A stretch of DNA of 64,000 bases from Verrucomicrobiota bacterium. Lineage in GTDB: Bacteria > Verrucomicrobiota > Kiritimatiellia > RFP12 > UBA1067. How positions within the stretch are numbered: position 1 is the first letter of the stretch; each line of letters opens with the position of its first letter. The translations under genes were made by a program, and so were the position numbers. Below, one piece after another: positions 35,246-43,480 of this stretch. The notes below the pieces were generated by a model, which saw only the letters and a program-made list of their open reading frames with translations, did no database searches and was not told where the DNA came from. The DNA lies in contig JAHFSX010000024.1 of the NCBI GenBank assembly GCA_023269675.1, positions 1 to 64,000 on the forward strand, read 5' to 3'.

Positions 35246-36319
35246 CTACGCGCGCACGGCGCCGAACTTGACGAACACCGGGCGGTTGAGCACATAGGGC
35301 CCGTGGGCCGGCTCCAGCTTGCCGGTGGCGGCGTCGTAGGCGTAGGAGAACAGCTCGTTCGAGTTCTCATGGCCCAAGAGCACGAATTTTTCGCCGGGCA
35401 TGAATTCGAAATCGCGCGGGGATTTGCCGACCAGCTTGGAGATCGCCAGGCGCTCCATCTTGCCGGTGGCCGTGTCGACCGCGAAGGTGGCGATGCTGTC
35501 ATGGCCGCGGTTCGACGTGAAGAGGCGCTGGCCGTCCGCCGAGAGCTTGAGCGCCGCGGCTTTGCTGAAGTCGTGGAAGTCGGACGGGACCGCGCTGAGC
35601 GTCTGGATGTGGATGAAGGCGTCGCCCGTATAAAAGAACGAGGAGACCGTGTTGTTGAGCTCGTGCAGCAGGAAGGCGAGCTTCCGGTTCGGGTGGAAAA
35701 GGATGTGGCGCGGACCCGCGCCGCCCGCGGACTTGATCGTGAGGGACTCGACCTCCTTCAGCCCGGCCGCGCGGTTGACGAAATCGTAGACCTTGACGCG
35801 GTCGATGCCGAGATCGACGACGCAGAGGTGCTTGCCGTCGGGCGAGACCTCGGCGCAGTGGGCATGGGCCTTCTCCTGGCGGCCTTTGTCGGGCCCGCTG
35901 CCCGTGTGCTTGACGGTGATGGGCGGCGTGTCGGCGAGGCTCCCGTCGGCGTTGATGTCGAAGACGCCGGCGACGGCGTTGGTGTACTCCGCAAAGACGA
36001 GCGCCTGCTCGGACGGGTCGAGAGCGACGTAGCAGGGCACGGTGACGCAGATGGGCTTGTGGTTGATCGGCAGGAGCGTGTCGCCCTTGATCGTGTAGGC
36101 TGCGACCGCGCCGTTCTGCGCGGGGGCGCCGAACTCGGGCATGCCCTGGGCCGCGTAAAGAATCGGCTTGTGCTTGGCGAGGGCGAGGAAGATCGGGTTT
36201 TCGATGCCGCTCACGAGACCGATCGGCCGGAAGGCGCCGGTTTCGGTGTCGCTTTCGAAAATGTGGATGCCCTCTTTTTTCGCGTCGGTATACGTGCCGA
36301 CATAGGTCACATGCTTCAT
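35246..36319 (-). CDS. lactonase-family seven-bladed propeller (6-phosphogluconolactonase-like)
   Basis: 357 residues; AGGGGGG before the ATG. YVGTYTDAKKEGIHIFESD at the start, VALDPSEQALVFAEYTNAVAGVF, KAHAHCAEVSPDGKHLCVVDLGIDRV, GAGPRHILFHPNRKLAFLLHELNNTVS and FTSNRGHDSIATFAVD are the blade motifs of the Lactonase/YbhE family. Characterised members hydrolyse 6-phosphogluconolactone or related lactones; the exact substrate here cannot be told. No signal peptide, so it is cytoplasmic. Confidence 0.85.
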   Translation of the reverse strand: MKHVTYVGTYTDAKKEGIHIFESDTETGAFRPIGLVSGIENPIFLALAKHKPILYAAQGMPEFGAPAQNGAVAAYTIKGDTLLPINHKPICVTVPCYVALDPSEQALVFAEYTNAVAGVFDINADGSLADTPPITVKHTGSGPDKGRQEKAHAHCAEVSPDGKHLCVVDLGIDRVKVYDFVNRAAGLKEVESLTIKSAGGAGPRHILFHPNRKLAFLLHELNNTVSSFFYTGDAFIHIQTLSAVPSDFHDFSKAAALKLSADGQRLFTSNRGHDSIATFAVDTATGKMERLAISKLVGKSPRDFEFMPGEKFVLLGHENSNELFSYAYDAATGKLEPAHGPYVLNRPVFVKFGAVRA

Positions 36320-36396
36320 GCTGTCCCCCCTCTAGCAAAATGAGAATGTTCCGTTAGATTACAGGAAAAACGCGGAGGGAGCAAGGTGCCAACGTC

Positions 36397-36459
36397 GGAA
36401 GGAGGAGTTAGGAAGGAGGAGTTAGGAAGGAGGAGTTAGGAGTTACAAGTTAGGAGTTG
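36397..36459. repeat. GGAGTTA mini-repeat tract (family A)
   Basis: Tandem GGAAGGAGGAGTTAGGA units, then GGAGTTACAAGTTAGGAGTT, between the DUF3472 gene and the lactonase gene. The same family occurs at 38,549-38,590, 42,110-42,138, 43,439-43,480 and inside recQ. Confidence 0.75.
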
Positions 36460-36462
36460 GTT

Positions 36463-37311
36463 TCACGGCGCGGGCAGGTCGGCTGGCAGCGTGAGCGCCT
36501 GCGTCTCGGGGATTTCCATGGTTTTCCAGAGCTGAATGTCAGCGTTCGTGGTCGCGCCGCCGGTGGCGAGGAAGAAACGCCCCGCGGCGATCCCCGCGTT
36601 GACGGCGGGCGAGGGGTTGGCGTCAGCCGTGAACTTCGCGCGGCGCAGCGCGTGCCAGGTGGCGTCGGCGGACTTGACCCACCCGTTGCCGTAGCGGGCC
36701 TCCCGGACGAGGGTGGCGGAGAGCTTGTCCCGTTTGAAATCCTCGATGAATGAATACAAGCCGCTCATGTTCTTTCCGCCCGTGAGGGTGGAGAAGGTTA
36801 CAAGATGCCGCCACGCCTTCTCCTCCGGCACGAAGAAGTGTCCCGCGTATTCGGTCCGCTCGCCGTTGACCTTTGCGGTTAACAGGAAACGGTAGGTCTG
36901 GCCGGTCTTCCAGTCGTAGTCGTAGAAGGACTGTCCGCCGGACCCTTCGCCGCCGAAGCGTCCGATGCGCGTCTTGTCATCCTTGAAAATCAGCTTTGTC
37001 CGCTGCTCCTCTTTGACCGCATTGGGATCATTATGTCCAGAGTCCCAGACCGAGAAGATCAGCAGCTTCTTGCCGCTGGCCACCTCCTGCATGCCGAAGT
37101 ACCCCTTGTCCCAGCCGCACACCGCGAAGTAGGTGCCGGTGGCGGAGTGCAGCGGTGTGATCTCGTTGTAGAAGGCCACGGCCGCGCCGGAGGGATAGCC
37201 GAGATGCACGGAGCGGCAGGCGATCCCGGCCAGCTTTTCATTGGCTTGCGCCGTCGAGAGCGGCAGCGCCAAGGCGGCGAGTGTGAGAATGGCGATACGG
37301 GTCATGCTCAT
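36463..37311 (-). CDS. secreted DUF3472-domain protein
   Basis: 282 residues with a signal peptide (MSMTRIAILTLAALALPLSTAQA). The core contains YFAVCGWDKGYFGMQEV, ILIFSVWDSGHND-type (LLIFSVWDSGHND), GRFGGEGSGGQSFYDYDWK and TYRFLLTAKVNGERTEYAGHFF, the signature of DUF3472, a lectin-like jelly-roll family often linked to carbohydrate use in PVC and Bacteroidota. No enzymatic role is established. AAGGA precedes the start. It lies 33 bases downstream of jetD on the same strand and could be transcribed by read-through. Confidence 0.8.
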   Translation of the reverse strand: MSMTRIAILTLAALALPLSTAQANEKLAGIACRSVHLGYPSGAAVAFYNEITPLHSATGTYFAVCGWDKGYFGMQEVASGKKLLIFSVWDSGHNDPNAVKEEQRTKLIFKDDKTRIGRFGGEGSGGQSFYDYDWKTGQTYRFLLTAKVNGERTEYAGHFFVPEEKAWRHLVTFSTLTGGKNMSGLYSFIEDFKRDKLSATLVREARYGNGWVKSADATWHALRRAKFTADANPSPAVNAGIAAGRFFLATGGATTNADIQLWKTMEIPETQALTLPADLPAP

Positions 37312-37344
37312 CGTCGGGATCCTTTCGATTACGGGTGGATGTGC

Positions 37345-38544
37345 TCAGGGAAAGAGGTCGATGGTCTGCTCCTGCTCCAGCCAGCCGTGCGTAAGGGTCT
37401 GGCGCAGCTCGGCGAAGTAGGGGAAGGCGGGGTTGGTGCGGAGAAACTGCTCCGTGCGCTGGCGCTGCTCGGGAGAGAGCCGCAGGAGGTGGCCGCGCAG
37501 ATGGTCCTCCGCCGCGGGCGGCGCGTACATGCGCATGGGGATGTTGCGCGCCACCTGTTCGGCAATGCGGTAGCCGTCGAGATCGGTGTCGCCCCAGTGG
37601 ATGCAGTCGAGCCCGGTCTGGGCGAAGTGGCGTAGCAGGGTCTTCACGGCGGCGTTGGGGTAACCCTCGGTATACAGTGCGGCGCGGCGCGTCTCGACAA
37701 GCCGGTGGAAGGGCGCCGCGTTCTCGCTCGTGACCAGGGTGCGGCAGGGTTCCTCGAAGCGGACCGCGGTGAGGGCGCGTACGGTTTTCCACGAGAGGAT
37801 GGCCGCCTCCCCGCGCAGCCACAGGCGGTGCGGCCAGTCGAGCCACTCGCCCTCGTGCGTGCGGTAGGCGAACGGCGCGAAGACCACGACGTGCGTCGTG
37901 TAGGGGTTCTCGATGATGCCGTAGGCGCTGAAGAGCGAGGTCGCGTCGTCATCGGCGCCGTCGGCCTGCATGCGCAGCAGGTGCTCAAGCTGCATGCGCC
38001 GCGTGCCGTTGCGCAGGGCCTTGCTGTCGTTGAAGCACTTGGCGCCGAGCTCGGAAAGGGTGATGCCCGCGGGCGTGGTGCGCAGGGAGACGAGCGCGTC
38101 GAAGAGCGCGACCAGGTCGTCGGATGCGGCGGGGGCGGTCTTGAAATAGCGGCGGAGCTGGTCGGAGCGGCGCAGGGTGTCGATGAAGGCGCTGTCGTCC
38201 GGATGCAGCACTTTCAGGCGGCGCAGGGTCTGAGAAAAAAGCGCATCGGGGGGCTCGGCGTTTTTCGGCGGGGGTGTCAGATCGAGCAGCGCGACGAGCG
38301 GCTGCCAGAGCTCAGGCCTCCGCATGGGCTCGTCGAGCCGCACCTTGAGGCGCCCGTTCTCCTCGCGGCACCCGCCGAAGAGCGCGTCCAGCGCCTGCCG
38401 CACGGCCTTGTCCTGCGGGACCGCGCCGAGCGTCAGCGTGGCGGGCAGCGCGGCGCCCGCGACCGCGTGCCGCGCCGCACGCCTCAGCCAAGGCCGCATC
38501 GCGGGACACCGGTCGAGCTGTTCTTGCCAGAAGGAGGTCGTCAT
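37345..38544 (-). CDS. jetD: Wadjet defence nuclease subunit JetD
   Basis: 399 residues. The C-terminal toprim fold shows the catalytic glutamate Glu274 in TLVTSENAAPFH and the DxD motif at 319-323 in HWGDTDLDGYRIAEQ, as in topoisomerase VI A / DUF2220 proteins. The N-terminal half (DUF3322-like) carries AGITLSELGAKCFNDSKALRNG, typical of JetD. In Wadjet, JetABC extrudes DNA loops and JetD cuts when it senses a small closed circle, protecting against plasmids. No SD is present; the gene starts directly after a CTCCT-rich mini-repeat. All key residues are intact. Confidence 0.93.
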   Translation of the reverse strand: MTTSFWQEQLDRCPAMRPWLRRAARHAVAGAALPATLTLGAVPQDKAVRQALDALFGGCREENGRLKVRLDEPMRRPELWQPLVALLDLTPPPKNAEPPDALFSQTLRRLKVLHPDDSAFIDTLRRSDQLRRYFKTAPAASDDLVALFDALVSLRTTPAGITLSELGAKCFNDSKALRNGTRRMQLEHLLRMQADGADDDATSLFSAYGIIENPYTTHVVVFAPFAYRTHEGEWLDWPHRLWLRGEAAILSWKTVRALTAVRFEEPCRTLVTSENAAPFHRLVETRRAALYTEGYPNAAVKTLLRHFAQTGLDCIHWGDTDLDGYRIAEQVARNIPMRMYAPPAAEDHLRGHLLRLSPEQRQRTEQFLRTNPAFPYFAELRQTLTHGWLEQEQTIDLFP

Positions 38545-38548
38545 GGGC

Positions 38549-38640
38549 GAAGGAGGAGTTGGGGGTTAGGATTTAGGAGTTGGGGAGAGGACGGACTCGC
38601 TACCATTGAACGTTGGACATTTCTTGTTGGGTGTTGGATA
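38549..38640. repeat. mini-repeat tract between jetC and jetD
   Basis: Family A (GAAGGAGGAGTTGG, GGTTAGGATTTAGGAGTTGG) at 38,549-38,590, then GTTGGACATT/GTTGGGTGTTGGATATT units at 38,611-38,640. In the jet mRNA it reads as CTCCT-rich sequence ending just before the jetD ATG. Confidence 0.7.
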
Positions 38641-38643
38641 TTC

Positions 38644-41600
38644 TCACAGCTCCTGCCCGAAGGCCACGGGCTCCGGTTCGTTGTGCGCGGTGTCGAGCAG
38701 GTTGAGCTGCTTGGGCGCGGCGCTCCAGTGGTAGGGGTAGAGGTGGACGTTGTAGCGGCTGTCCTTGACCACGAGGATCGAGGTGGAGTGGGCGATCTCC
38801 TTCTTCACGCCGTCCTGGTCGGGCGAGGCCACGAAGAGCTGGAGCTCCAGGTCGCTCGCGAAGCCGAGCAGCTGGTCGCGGCGGCCCGCGTCGATGCCGT
38901 AGAAGGCCTCGTCGAAGATCAACACCGGCAGGCGGATCTTGTCCTTGTCGAAGAGGAAGTGCGCGATGGTCAGGATCAGCAGGTAGTTCGGCACGGCCTG
39001 CTCGCCGCCGGAGCCGATGCTCTTGATCTTGCGGTCCATGACCACGCCGTCCGCCCCGGTGGTCAGCACCTTCAGCTCGTAGCGGAACCAGTTGCGGTAG
39101 TCGAGGATCGGCGGGATCTCGCCGACCTCGGTGTTCTTGATCTCCTCGGCGTGGTCCTCGATGAAGGCGCGCAGATCCTCCTCGGTCTTCTCGGGGTCGA
39201 GCGAGCGGTGGCTCGTCACCAGGTCGCAGAGGCGCCGGAAGGGCTCCTGGGGCGTGATGGAAAAGGCGTAGCGGTTGTTGCCGAAGGTGCGCTGCTTCAG
39301 GAGCTGGCCGATGCGGCGCGCCATCTCGTTGAGCCGCAGCACGCTGGACTGGAGCTTGCTGACCAGGTTGTCCATGACGATCTGGCGGAAAAGCCGAATC
39401 GTCTGCTCGTTGATCAGCTCCTCCTGCTCGCGCAGTTCCTGCAGCGCGCCGGACTGCACGTCCGCGACCGTGCGGCCGCGGCGGTCGGTGAGGGTGTTGA
39501 GCGCCTCCTCGTAGACGAATCCGAAGGCGACGCCCTCGTTGAGCATGACCTTGCTGCGGATCTTCTCGGCGGTGACCGCGGCGGTCTGGCTGGCCGCGGC
39601 CGCGCGGGCCGCGAGCGCGCCCCGGCTGTCGGCGTCGCCGCCGCAGCGCGCGCGCACGAAGCCGTCGAGCGGCCCGTCGGGCAGCACCAGCGCGAGCAGC
39701 GCCGCCTGGACTTCGTCGCGTTCGGTCCGCGTGGCGGCCACGCTTTCCAGATGCCGGGTGCAGAGGTTCTTCAGGCCGGACACGTGGCTTTCGACACGGC
39801 CGGTTTCGCGGAGGTTCTCCTCTTTCTCGCTCTTGAGTTTGCCCCACTTGCGCTCCACCTCGCGGACGCGCTCCTCGAGCCCTTCCAGGCCGGCTTTCTT
39901 CATGGAAACGAGGAGGTCGGCGTGGAGGTCCTTTTTGGCCTGCAGATCCTCCTCGTGGTACTGGCAGTTCTCCCGCGCGTTGATGTAGGCGTTCTTCTCG
40001 AGGACTTCGCGGCTGACGCTTTGCGCCACGGTGTCGCGCTGGCGCGGCAGGTCTTCGCCGATCTCGTTGATGAGGGTCTTGTAGAGCGCGAGCTGGCCGC
40101 GCTGATCGCGCAGCGCTTCGTGCTCATGCGCGGCGTCCTTGCGCTCCTTCTCGGCGGCCAGCCGTTTTTTATCCAGTTCGCGCAGCTCGCGCTCCAGCTC
40201 GCGGCGGCGCATCTCGCCGCCGATCAGGCGCGGCGGCGCCTCCGTGAGCGTCTGTTCGCGCAGACGGAAGTGCAGGATCGGCAGGTCGAGGAACTTCTCG
40301 ACGTGCGGGCCGTGCTTGGCGGCAAGCTGGTGCTGCAGCACGAGGATGGCGCCGGGCTCGGACTTCTTCAGGTCAAAATAACGCTTCAGCCACTCGGAGG
40401 GGAGGGGCTCGGTGGCGTCGGTGACCACGGCCAGGCTTTGCTCCGGGAAGTCGCGGAAGAGCAGGCTGCGCACGTCGGCGGCGTTGGCCTCATCCGTGAT
40501 CCACGTCGCGAGCGTCGCGTCGCCGATGAGCTGCTCGAGCGCGGCGAGTTCGCGGGCGGTCGCGCCGGGCGCGGGCTCGAGCCCCGCGTAGAGCGGCTGG
40601 GCCTTGAGCATGCGCTGCTGGAGCGCGCGCTGGGCCTGGGTGAACCCCTTGGCCAGCGGCACGGTCTCGCCGCGGTTCTTCTTTTCTTCGGCCTCGGCGG
40701 CGAGCCCGGCGAGGCGCTTGGCCAACGCGTCGAGACGGTCTTCGGCGGTCTGAAGCTGGCGGTCGAGGCTCTGCGCCGTGTCATCCGCGGCCTTGCGGAT
40801 GTCGGTCAGCGGCAGCGCGGCGAGGTCGGCCTCGGGCGTCTCGCTCTTGGGCGCGTCGTCGAGCGCGGCCGCCAGCGGCGCGGAGGAGAAGGGCATGGCG
40901 CGCCCCAGTTTCTGGAGGGCGCGCGCGAAAGTCTGCGCCTGTTTACGCAGGGCGTCGCGGCTGCGGCTCACGGTCTCGGCCGCCTCGTCGTGGCGGAGCT
41001 GGCACTCGATGAGCTTGCGTTTGGACTGCTCGTGGAGCCGCTTGGCGTTGTCGAGGTTGAGGCGCGCCTCGCGCTCTTTGGAGACGAGGCCTTGGGCGTC
41101 CTGCTGACGCAGCTCGGTAAGGCGCAGCGCCGTGGCCTCGACCACGTTCTCGAGCCGCTTCTGCTCTTCCTGCAGGTCGGCGAGGCGGCGCTCTTCGGCG
41201 GCGAGCAGCGCGGCGTTCTGGTCGTAGGCGCTCTGGAACTCGCGGGCCGCAAGGTGGCGCTCCTGCCAGAGGCTGGCGGCGTGATCGATGCGGGTGTTCA
41301 GCACCTGGGCGCTGAGGCCGGCGAGCTCTTCGACGAAGCGGTGCTTGGAGCGCAGCCTGTCGAGGTCCTGGCGACTCTCCTCCAGCGATTTCAGGTTGGC
41401 GATGACCTCCTCGAAAACCTCGTGCGGCGGCTCCTGCAGGAGCTGGCGGAAGAGCTGGTGGTAGTCGTTGGTCTGGGCCGCGATCTCGCGGTAGGCCTTG
41501 CCGGTGGCGAGGAACTTGCAGACATCCTCGAAGGTCTCGCGGTCCGAGAAGAAGCGCGTCGCGAGGTCGTCGGCATAGGCGCCGATCTGGCCGTAGTAGC

Positions 41601-42099
41601 CGCTGCCGCCGAGGGCGGCCTTGAGCTCGGCCTTGGTGGCGGGGCGCGTCTTGCCGTGCTCGTGACGCAGCAGCGGCAGCTCCTCGACCGGGCACTCTCT
41701 GATGACGCCCCAGCGCTCCACGGCCTCCTCCATGCTGCGGGTGCTGATGCCGATCGCGGCGGTGACGGGCCGGCCGTTGCGCCCGGCGATCTCGACCGCG
41801 GCGTAGGTGATGCCGCCGTTGGTGTTGAGGGGGCCGTTGGTCTCGATGTTGTAGCGCATCACCACGCCCTGCATCGAGCGTCCGCCCGAGTGCTTGGCGC
41901 CGGCCACGCGCGCGGCGGAGTTGAACTCCATCGAGCGGCCGGCCGTGAGCACGTAGTGGACCGCGTCCAGCACCGTGGTCTTGCCCGAGCCGTTGTCGCC
42001 GAGCATGAAGAGGTGGCCGCCGGAGCGGACCTCGATGGTCTCGTCCACGAAGTTGTGGAAGTTCACGAGCCGGATTTTGGTGATGCGGTAGAAGTCCAT
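38644..42099 (-). CDS. jetC: Wadjet SMC/MukB-like ATPase subunit JetC
   Basis: 1,151 residues. Walker A GDNGSGKT at 34-41, a long double coiled coil (~200-480 and ~600-900), a central hinge-like region, then the ABC signature IGSGGEQAVPNYLL near 1,028 and Walker B LPVLIFDEAFYGID with Asp1063-Glu1064. This is the MksB/SbcC-type head of a condensin-like loop-extruding motor that partners JetA (kleisin) and JetB (KITE). The C-terminal half holds RYNVHLYPYHW, typical of JetC. The gene has no SD and begins directly after a mini-repeat tract that also supplies the stop codon of the upstream gene. Confidence 0.95.
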   Translation of the reverse strand: MDFYRITKIRLVNFHNFVDETIEVRSGGHLFMLGDNGSGKTTVLDAVHYVLTAGRSMEFNSAARVAGAKHSGGRSMQGVVMRYNIETNGPLNTNGGITYAAVEIAGRNGRPVTAAIGISTRSMEEAVERWGVIRECPVEELPLLRHEHGKTRPATKAELKAALGGSGYYGQIGAYADDLATRFFSDRETFEDVCKFLATGKAYREIAAQTNDYHQLFRQLLQEPPHEVFEEVIANLKSLEESRQDLDRLRSKHRFVEELAGLSAQVLNTRIDHAASLWQERHLAAREFQSAYDQNAALLAAEERRLADLQEEQKRLENVVEATALRLTELRQQDAQGLVSKEREARLNLDNAKRLHEQSKRKLIECQLRHDEAAETVSRSRDALRKQAQTFARALQKLGRAMPFSSAPLAAALDDAPKSETPEADLAALPLTDIRKAADDTAQSLDRQLQTAEDRLDALAKRLAGLAAEAEEKKNRGETVPLAKGFTQAQRALQQRMLKAQPLYAGLEPAPGATARELAALEQLIGDATLATWITDEANAADVRSLLFRDFPEQSLAVVTDATEPLPSEWLKRYFDLKKSEPGAILVLQHQLAAKHGPHVEKFLDLPILHFRLREQTLTEAPPRLIGGEMRRRELERELRELDKKRLAAEKERKDAAHEHEALRDQRGQLALYKTLINEIGEDLPRQRDTVAQSVSREVLEKNAYINARENCQYHEEDLQAKKDLHADLLVSMKKAGLEGLEERVREVERKWGKLKSEKEENLRETGRVESHVSGLKNLCTRHLESVAATRTERDEVQAALLALVLPDGPLDGFVRARCGGDADSRGALAARAAAASQTAAVTAEKIRSKVMLNEGVAFGFVYEEALNTLTDRRGRTVADVQSGALQELREQEELINEQTIRLFRQIVMDNLVSKLQSSVLRLNEMARRIGQLLKQRTFGNNRYAFSITPQEPFRRLCDLVTSHRSLDPEKTEEDLRAFIEDHAEEIKNTEVGEIPPILDYRNWFRYELKVLTTGADGVVMDRKIKSIGSGGEQAVPNYLLILTIAHFLFDKDKIRLPVLIFDEAFYGIDAGRRDQLLGFASDLELQLFVASPDQDGVKKEIAHSTSILVVKDSRYNVHLYPYHWSAAPKQLNLLDTAHNEPEPVAFGQEL

Positions 42100-42109
42100 G
42101 GCGAAGATA

Positions 42110-42138
42110 AGGAGGTGTTAGGATTTAGGAGGGAGGAG
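42110..42138. repeat. mini-repeat at the KilA-N gene / jetC junction
   Basis: AGGAGGTGTTAGGATTTAGG then GAGGGAGGAG on the plus strand; shares GTTAGGATTTAGGAG with the jetC-jetD tract. The minus-strand stop TAA of the KilA-N gene (42,118-42,120) lies inside it. Confidence 0.7.
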
Positions 42139-42741
42139 CGGGTTAACGTTTCGGAACCAAAGGGTTCTCCTGATCCGCCGCGTATGGTAGCTGGCGCGTT
42201 TCTCGTTCACGGAAAACCCGATGCGTTTGCGGGGCGGTGCGGGCGGAGCCAGAAGCAAGGGACGGATTTGTTCGTAAAGAGCGATGAGCGCCTGATCGTG
42301 AGTGAGGAGAGCCTTTTCGATTTCGGACAAACGTTTGGCCAAAGTGGTAGTGGCGGTCAGTTGCTTGCGCATGAGGACAAATGCGCGGACAATAAACACA
42401 CTCATTTCGATGGCCGACTTGCTGTTTAAAACGGTTGCGGCCATAAGCACGCCATGTTCGGAAAAAGCATAGGGCTTGTAGCGCCGTCCGCCGCGTCCGC
42501 TGTTTGAGGTCGCAATTTGCGACCTCAAACGACGGGAATCATCGGCCTCGTCCTGATTAAGTTGAAACATGAAGTCGGACGGGAAGCGGTCCGCATTACG
42601 TTTGACGGCCTCGTTTAGCCGTTTCGTCGTCACTCCATAAAAGCGTGCAAGATCATCGTCGAGAATCACGCGATGATTACGAACCGTCAGGATTGCGGAT
42701 CTGATCTGTTGTAGTGCGTGCCGGTCGTATGTTTCACTCAT
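42118..42741 (-). CDS. KilA-N/ORF6N-type DNA-binding protein inside the Wadjet operon
   Basis: 207 residues; start at 42,741 after AGGGAGGG. The N-terminal ~110 residues are an ORF6N domain: ILTVRNHRVILDDDLARFYGVTTKRLNEAVKRN, RFPSDFMFQLN, and KPYAFSEHGVLMAATVLNS. A coiled coil follows (~120-155, LAKRLSEIEKALLTHDQAL). Such proteins are known from phages (antirepressors) and as lone bacterial genes. It is not a standard Wadjet subunit. Base composition is visibly less GC-rich than jetB and jetC, which suggests later insertion. It may regulate the operon or target DNA; either is inference. Its last codons and stop come from a mini-repeat. Confidence 0.85.
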   Translation of the reverse strand: MSETYDRHALQQIRSAILTVRNHRVILDDDLARFYGVTTKRLNEAVKRNADRFPSDFMFQLNQDEADDSRRLRSQIATSNSGRGGRRYKPYAFSEHGVLMAATVLNSKSAIEMSVFIVRAFVLMRKQLTATTTLAKRLSEIEKALLTHDQALIALYEQIRPLLLAPPAPPRKRIGFSVNEKRASYHTRRIRRTLWFRNVNPLLPPKS

Positions 42742-42782
42742 GTCAAACCCTCCCTTCATCATGTCCTGCGGGGTTGCTTCTC

Positions 42783-43433
42783 TTAGGCGTTAGGGACAAC
42801 AGCCGCGGGCGCTTCGTCGATGGGGCGGGAGATGCGCTGGACGCTGTAGTGCCACAGGGCGGGGAGGCACTCGTAGATGGTGTCGTCGGGCTCGATAGTC
42901 TCGTCGTCCGGCGGGTCGATCTTCAGCAGGAAGCGGTACTTCTCGAGCTGCGGCATGACGGGCCGCATGATCTTGCGCACGTCCTCCTCGGTGTAGGAGT
43001 CGGCTTGTTCCGGAAAGAGTTCGAGGAAGCGGTTGCGCTCGAAGAGCAGCAGGTCGCCGAAACGGAAGCGGATGTTGTCGGGCTCCTCGACGCTGGCGGA
43101 GTCCTCCTCCAGCTTGTGCTCGAAAAACTCCAGCAGGAGCATGAAGGCGACGCACTCGTCGCGCCGGGTGAAGTTGAAGAGGTCGCGGTTGGAGGGTGTG
43201 ATGCGCTCGTTGTACCAGGTCCCCTTGTAGAGGCGCGCGCACTTGGGGTCGGCCACGAGCTGCCAGCCGAAAGTGCCCTCGAAGAAGCCCGCGAACTCGC
43301 GCTGGTAGCGGCGCAGGAAGAGGAAGTGCTCCTCGTGGTCGGTCTTGTAGAAATAGGGGCTCTCGAGCAGGATGTTGAGCACGGCCTGCACGCGGGACTT
43401 CTGCTTTTGGAGGAGATCGTCGAATGCGGGCAT
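42783..43433 (-). CDS. jetB: Wadjet KITE-like subunit JetB
   Basis: 216 residues, DUF4194/MksE-like. FYKTDHEEHFLFLRRYQREFAGFFEGTFGW, WYNERITPSNRDLFNFTRRDECVAFMLLLEFFEHKL and ITPSNRD-type winged-helix segments fit JetB/MksE, which binds the JetA kleisin. It follows jetA by 13 bases. The ATG has no SD; upstream bases are CTCCTAACTCC repeats. Downstream comes the KilA-N gene and then jetC. Confidence 0.9.
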   Translation of the reverse strand: MPAFDDLLQKQKSRVQAVLNILLESPYFYKTDHEEHFLFLRRYQREFAGFFEGTFGWQLVADPKCARLYKGTWYNERITPSNRDLFNFTRRDECVAFMLLLEFFEHKLEEDSASVEEPDNIRFRFGDLLLFERNRFLELFPEQADSYTEEDVRKIMRPVMPQLEKYRFLLKIDPPDDETIEPDDTIYECLPALWHYSVQRISRPIDEAPAAVVPNA

Positions 43434-43438
43434 AAGAA

Positions 43439-43480
43439 GGGAGGAGTTAGGAGTTAGGAGTTAGGAGTTGAGGGGACGGG
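43439..43480. repeat. GGAGTTA tandem repeat at the jetA/jetB junction
   Basis: Four copies of GGAGTTA(G). On the minus strand it encodes the last residues of JetA (QLLTPNS) and its TAA stop, and occupies the place of jetB's ribosome binding site. Confidence 0.8.

Noticed and set aside
37705..42429. A very long plus-strand open frame (over 1,500 codons) opposite jetC and jetD
   Set aside because: It is a shadow of strongly biased GC-rich codons in jetC/jetD; the protein is low-complexity Gly/Glu/Arg/Leu with no domain.
43439..43480. GGAGTTA tandem copies as ribosome binding sites for a plus-strand gene
   Set aside because: No credible plus-strand gene follows; the tract lies within a minus-strand operon.
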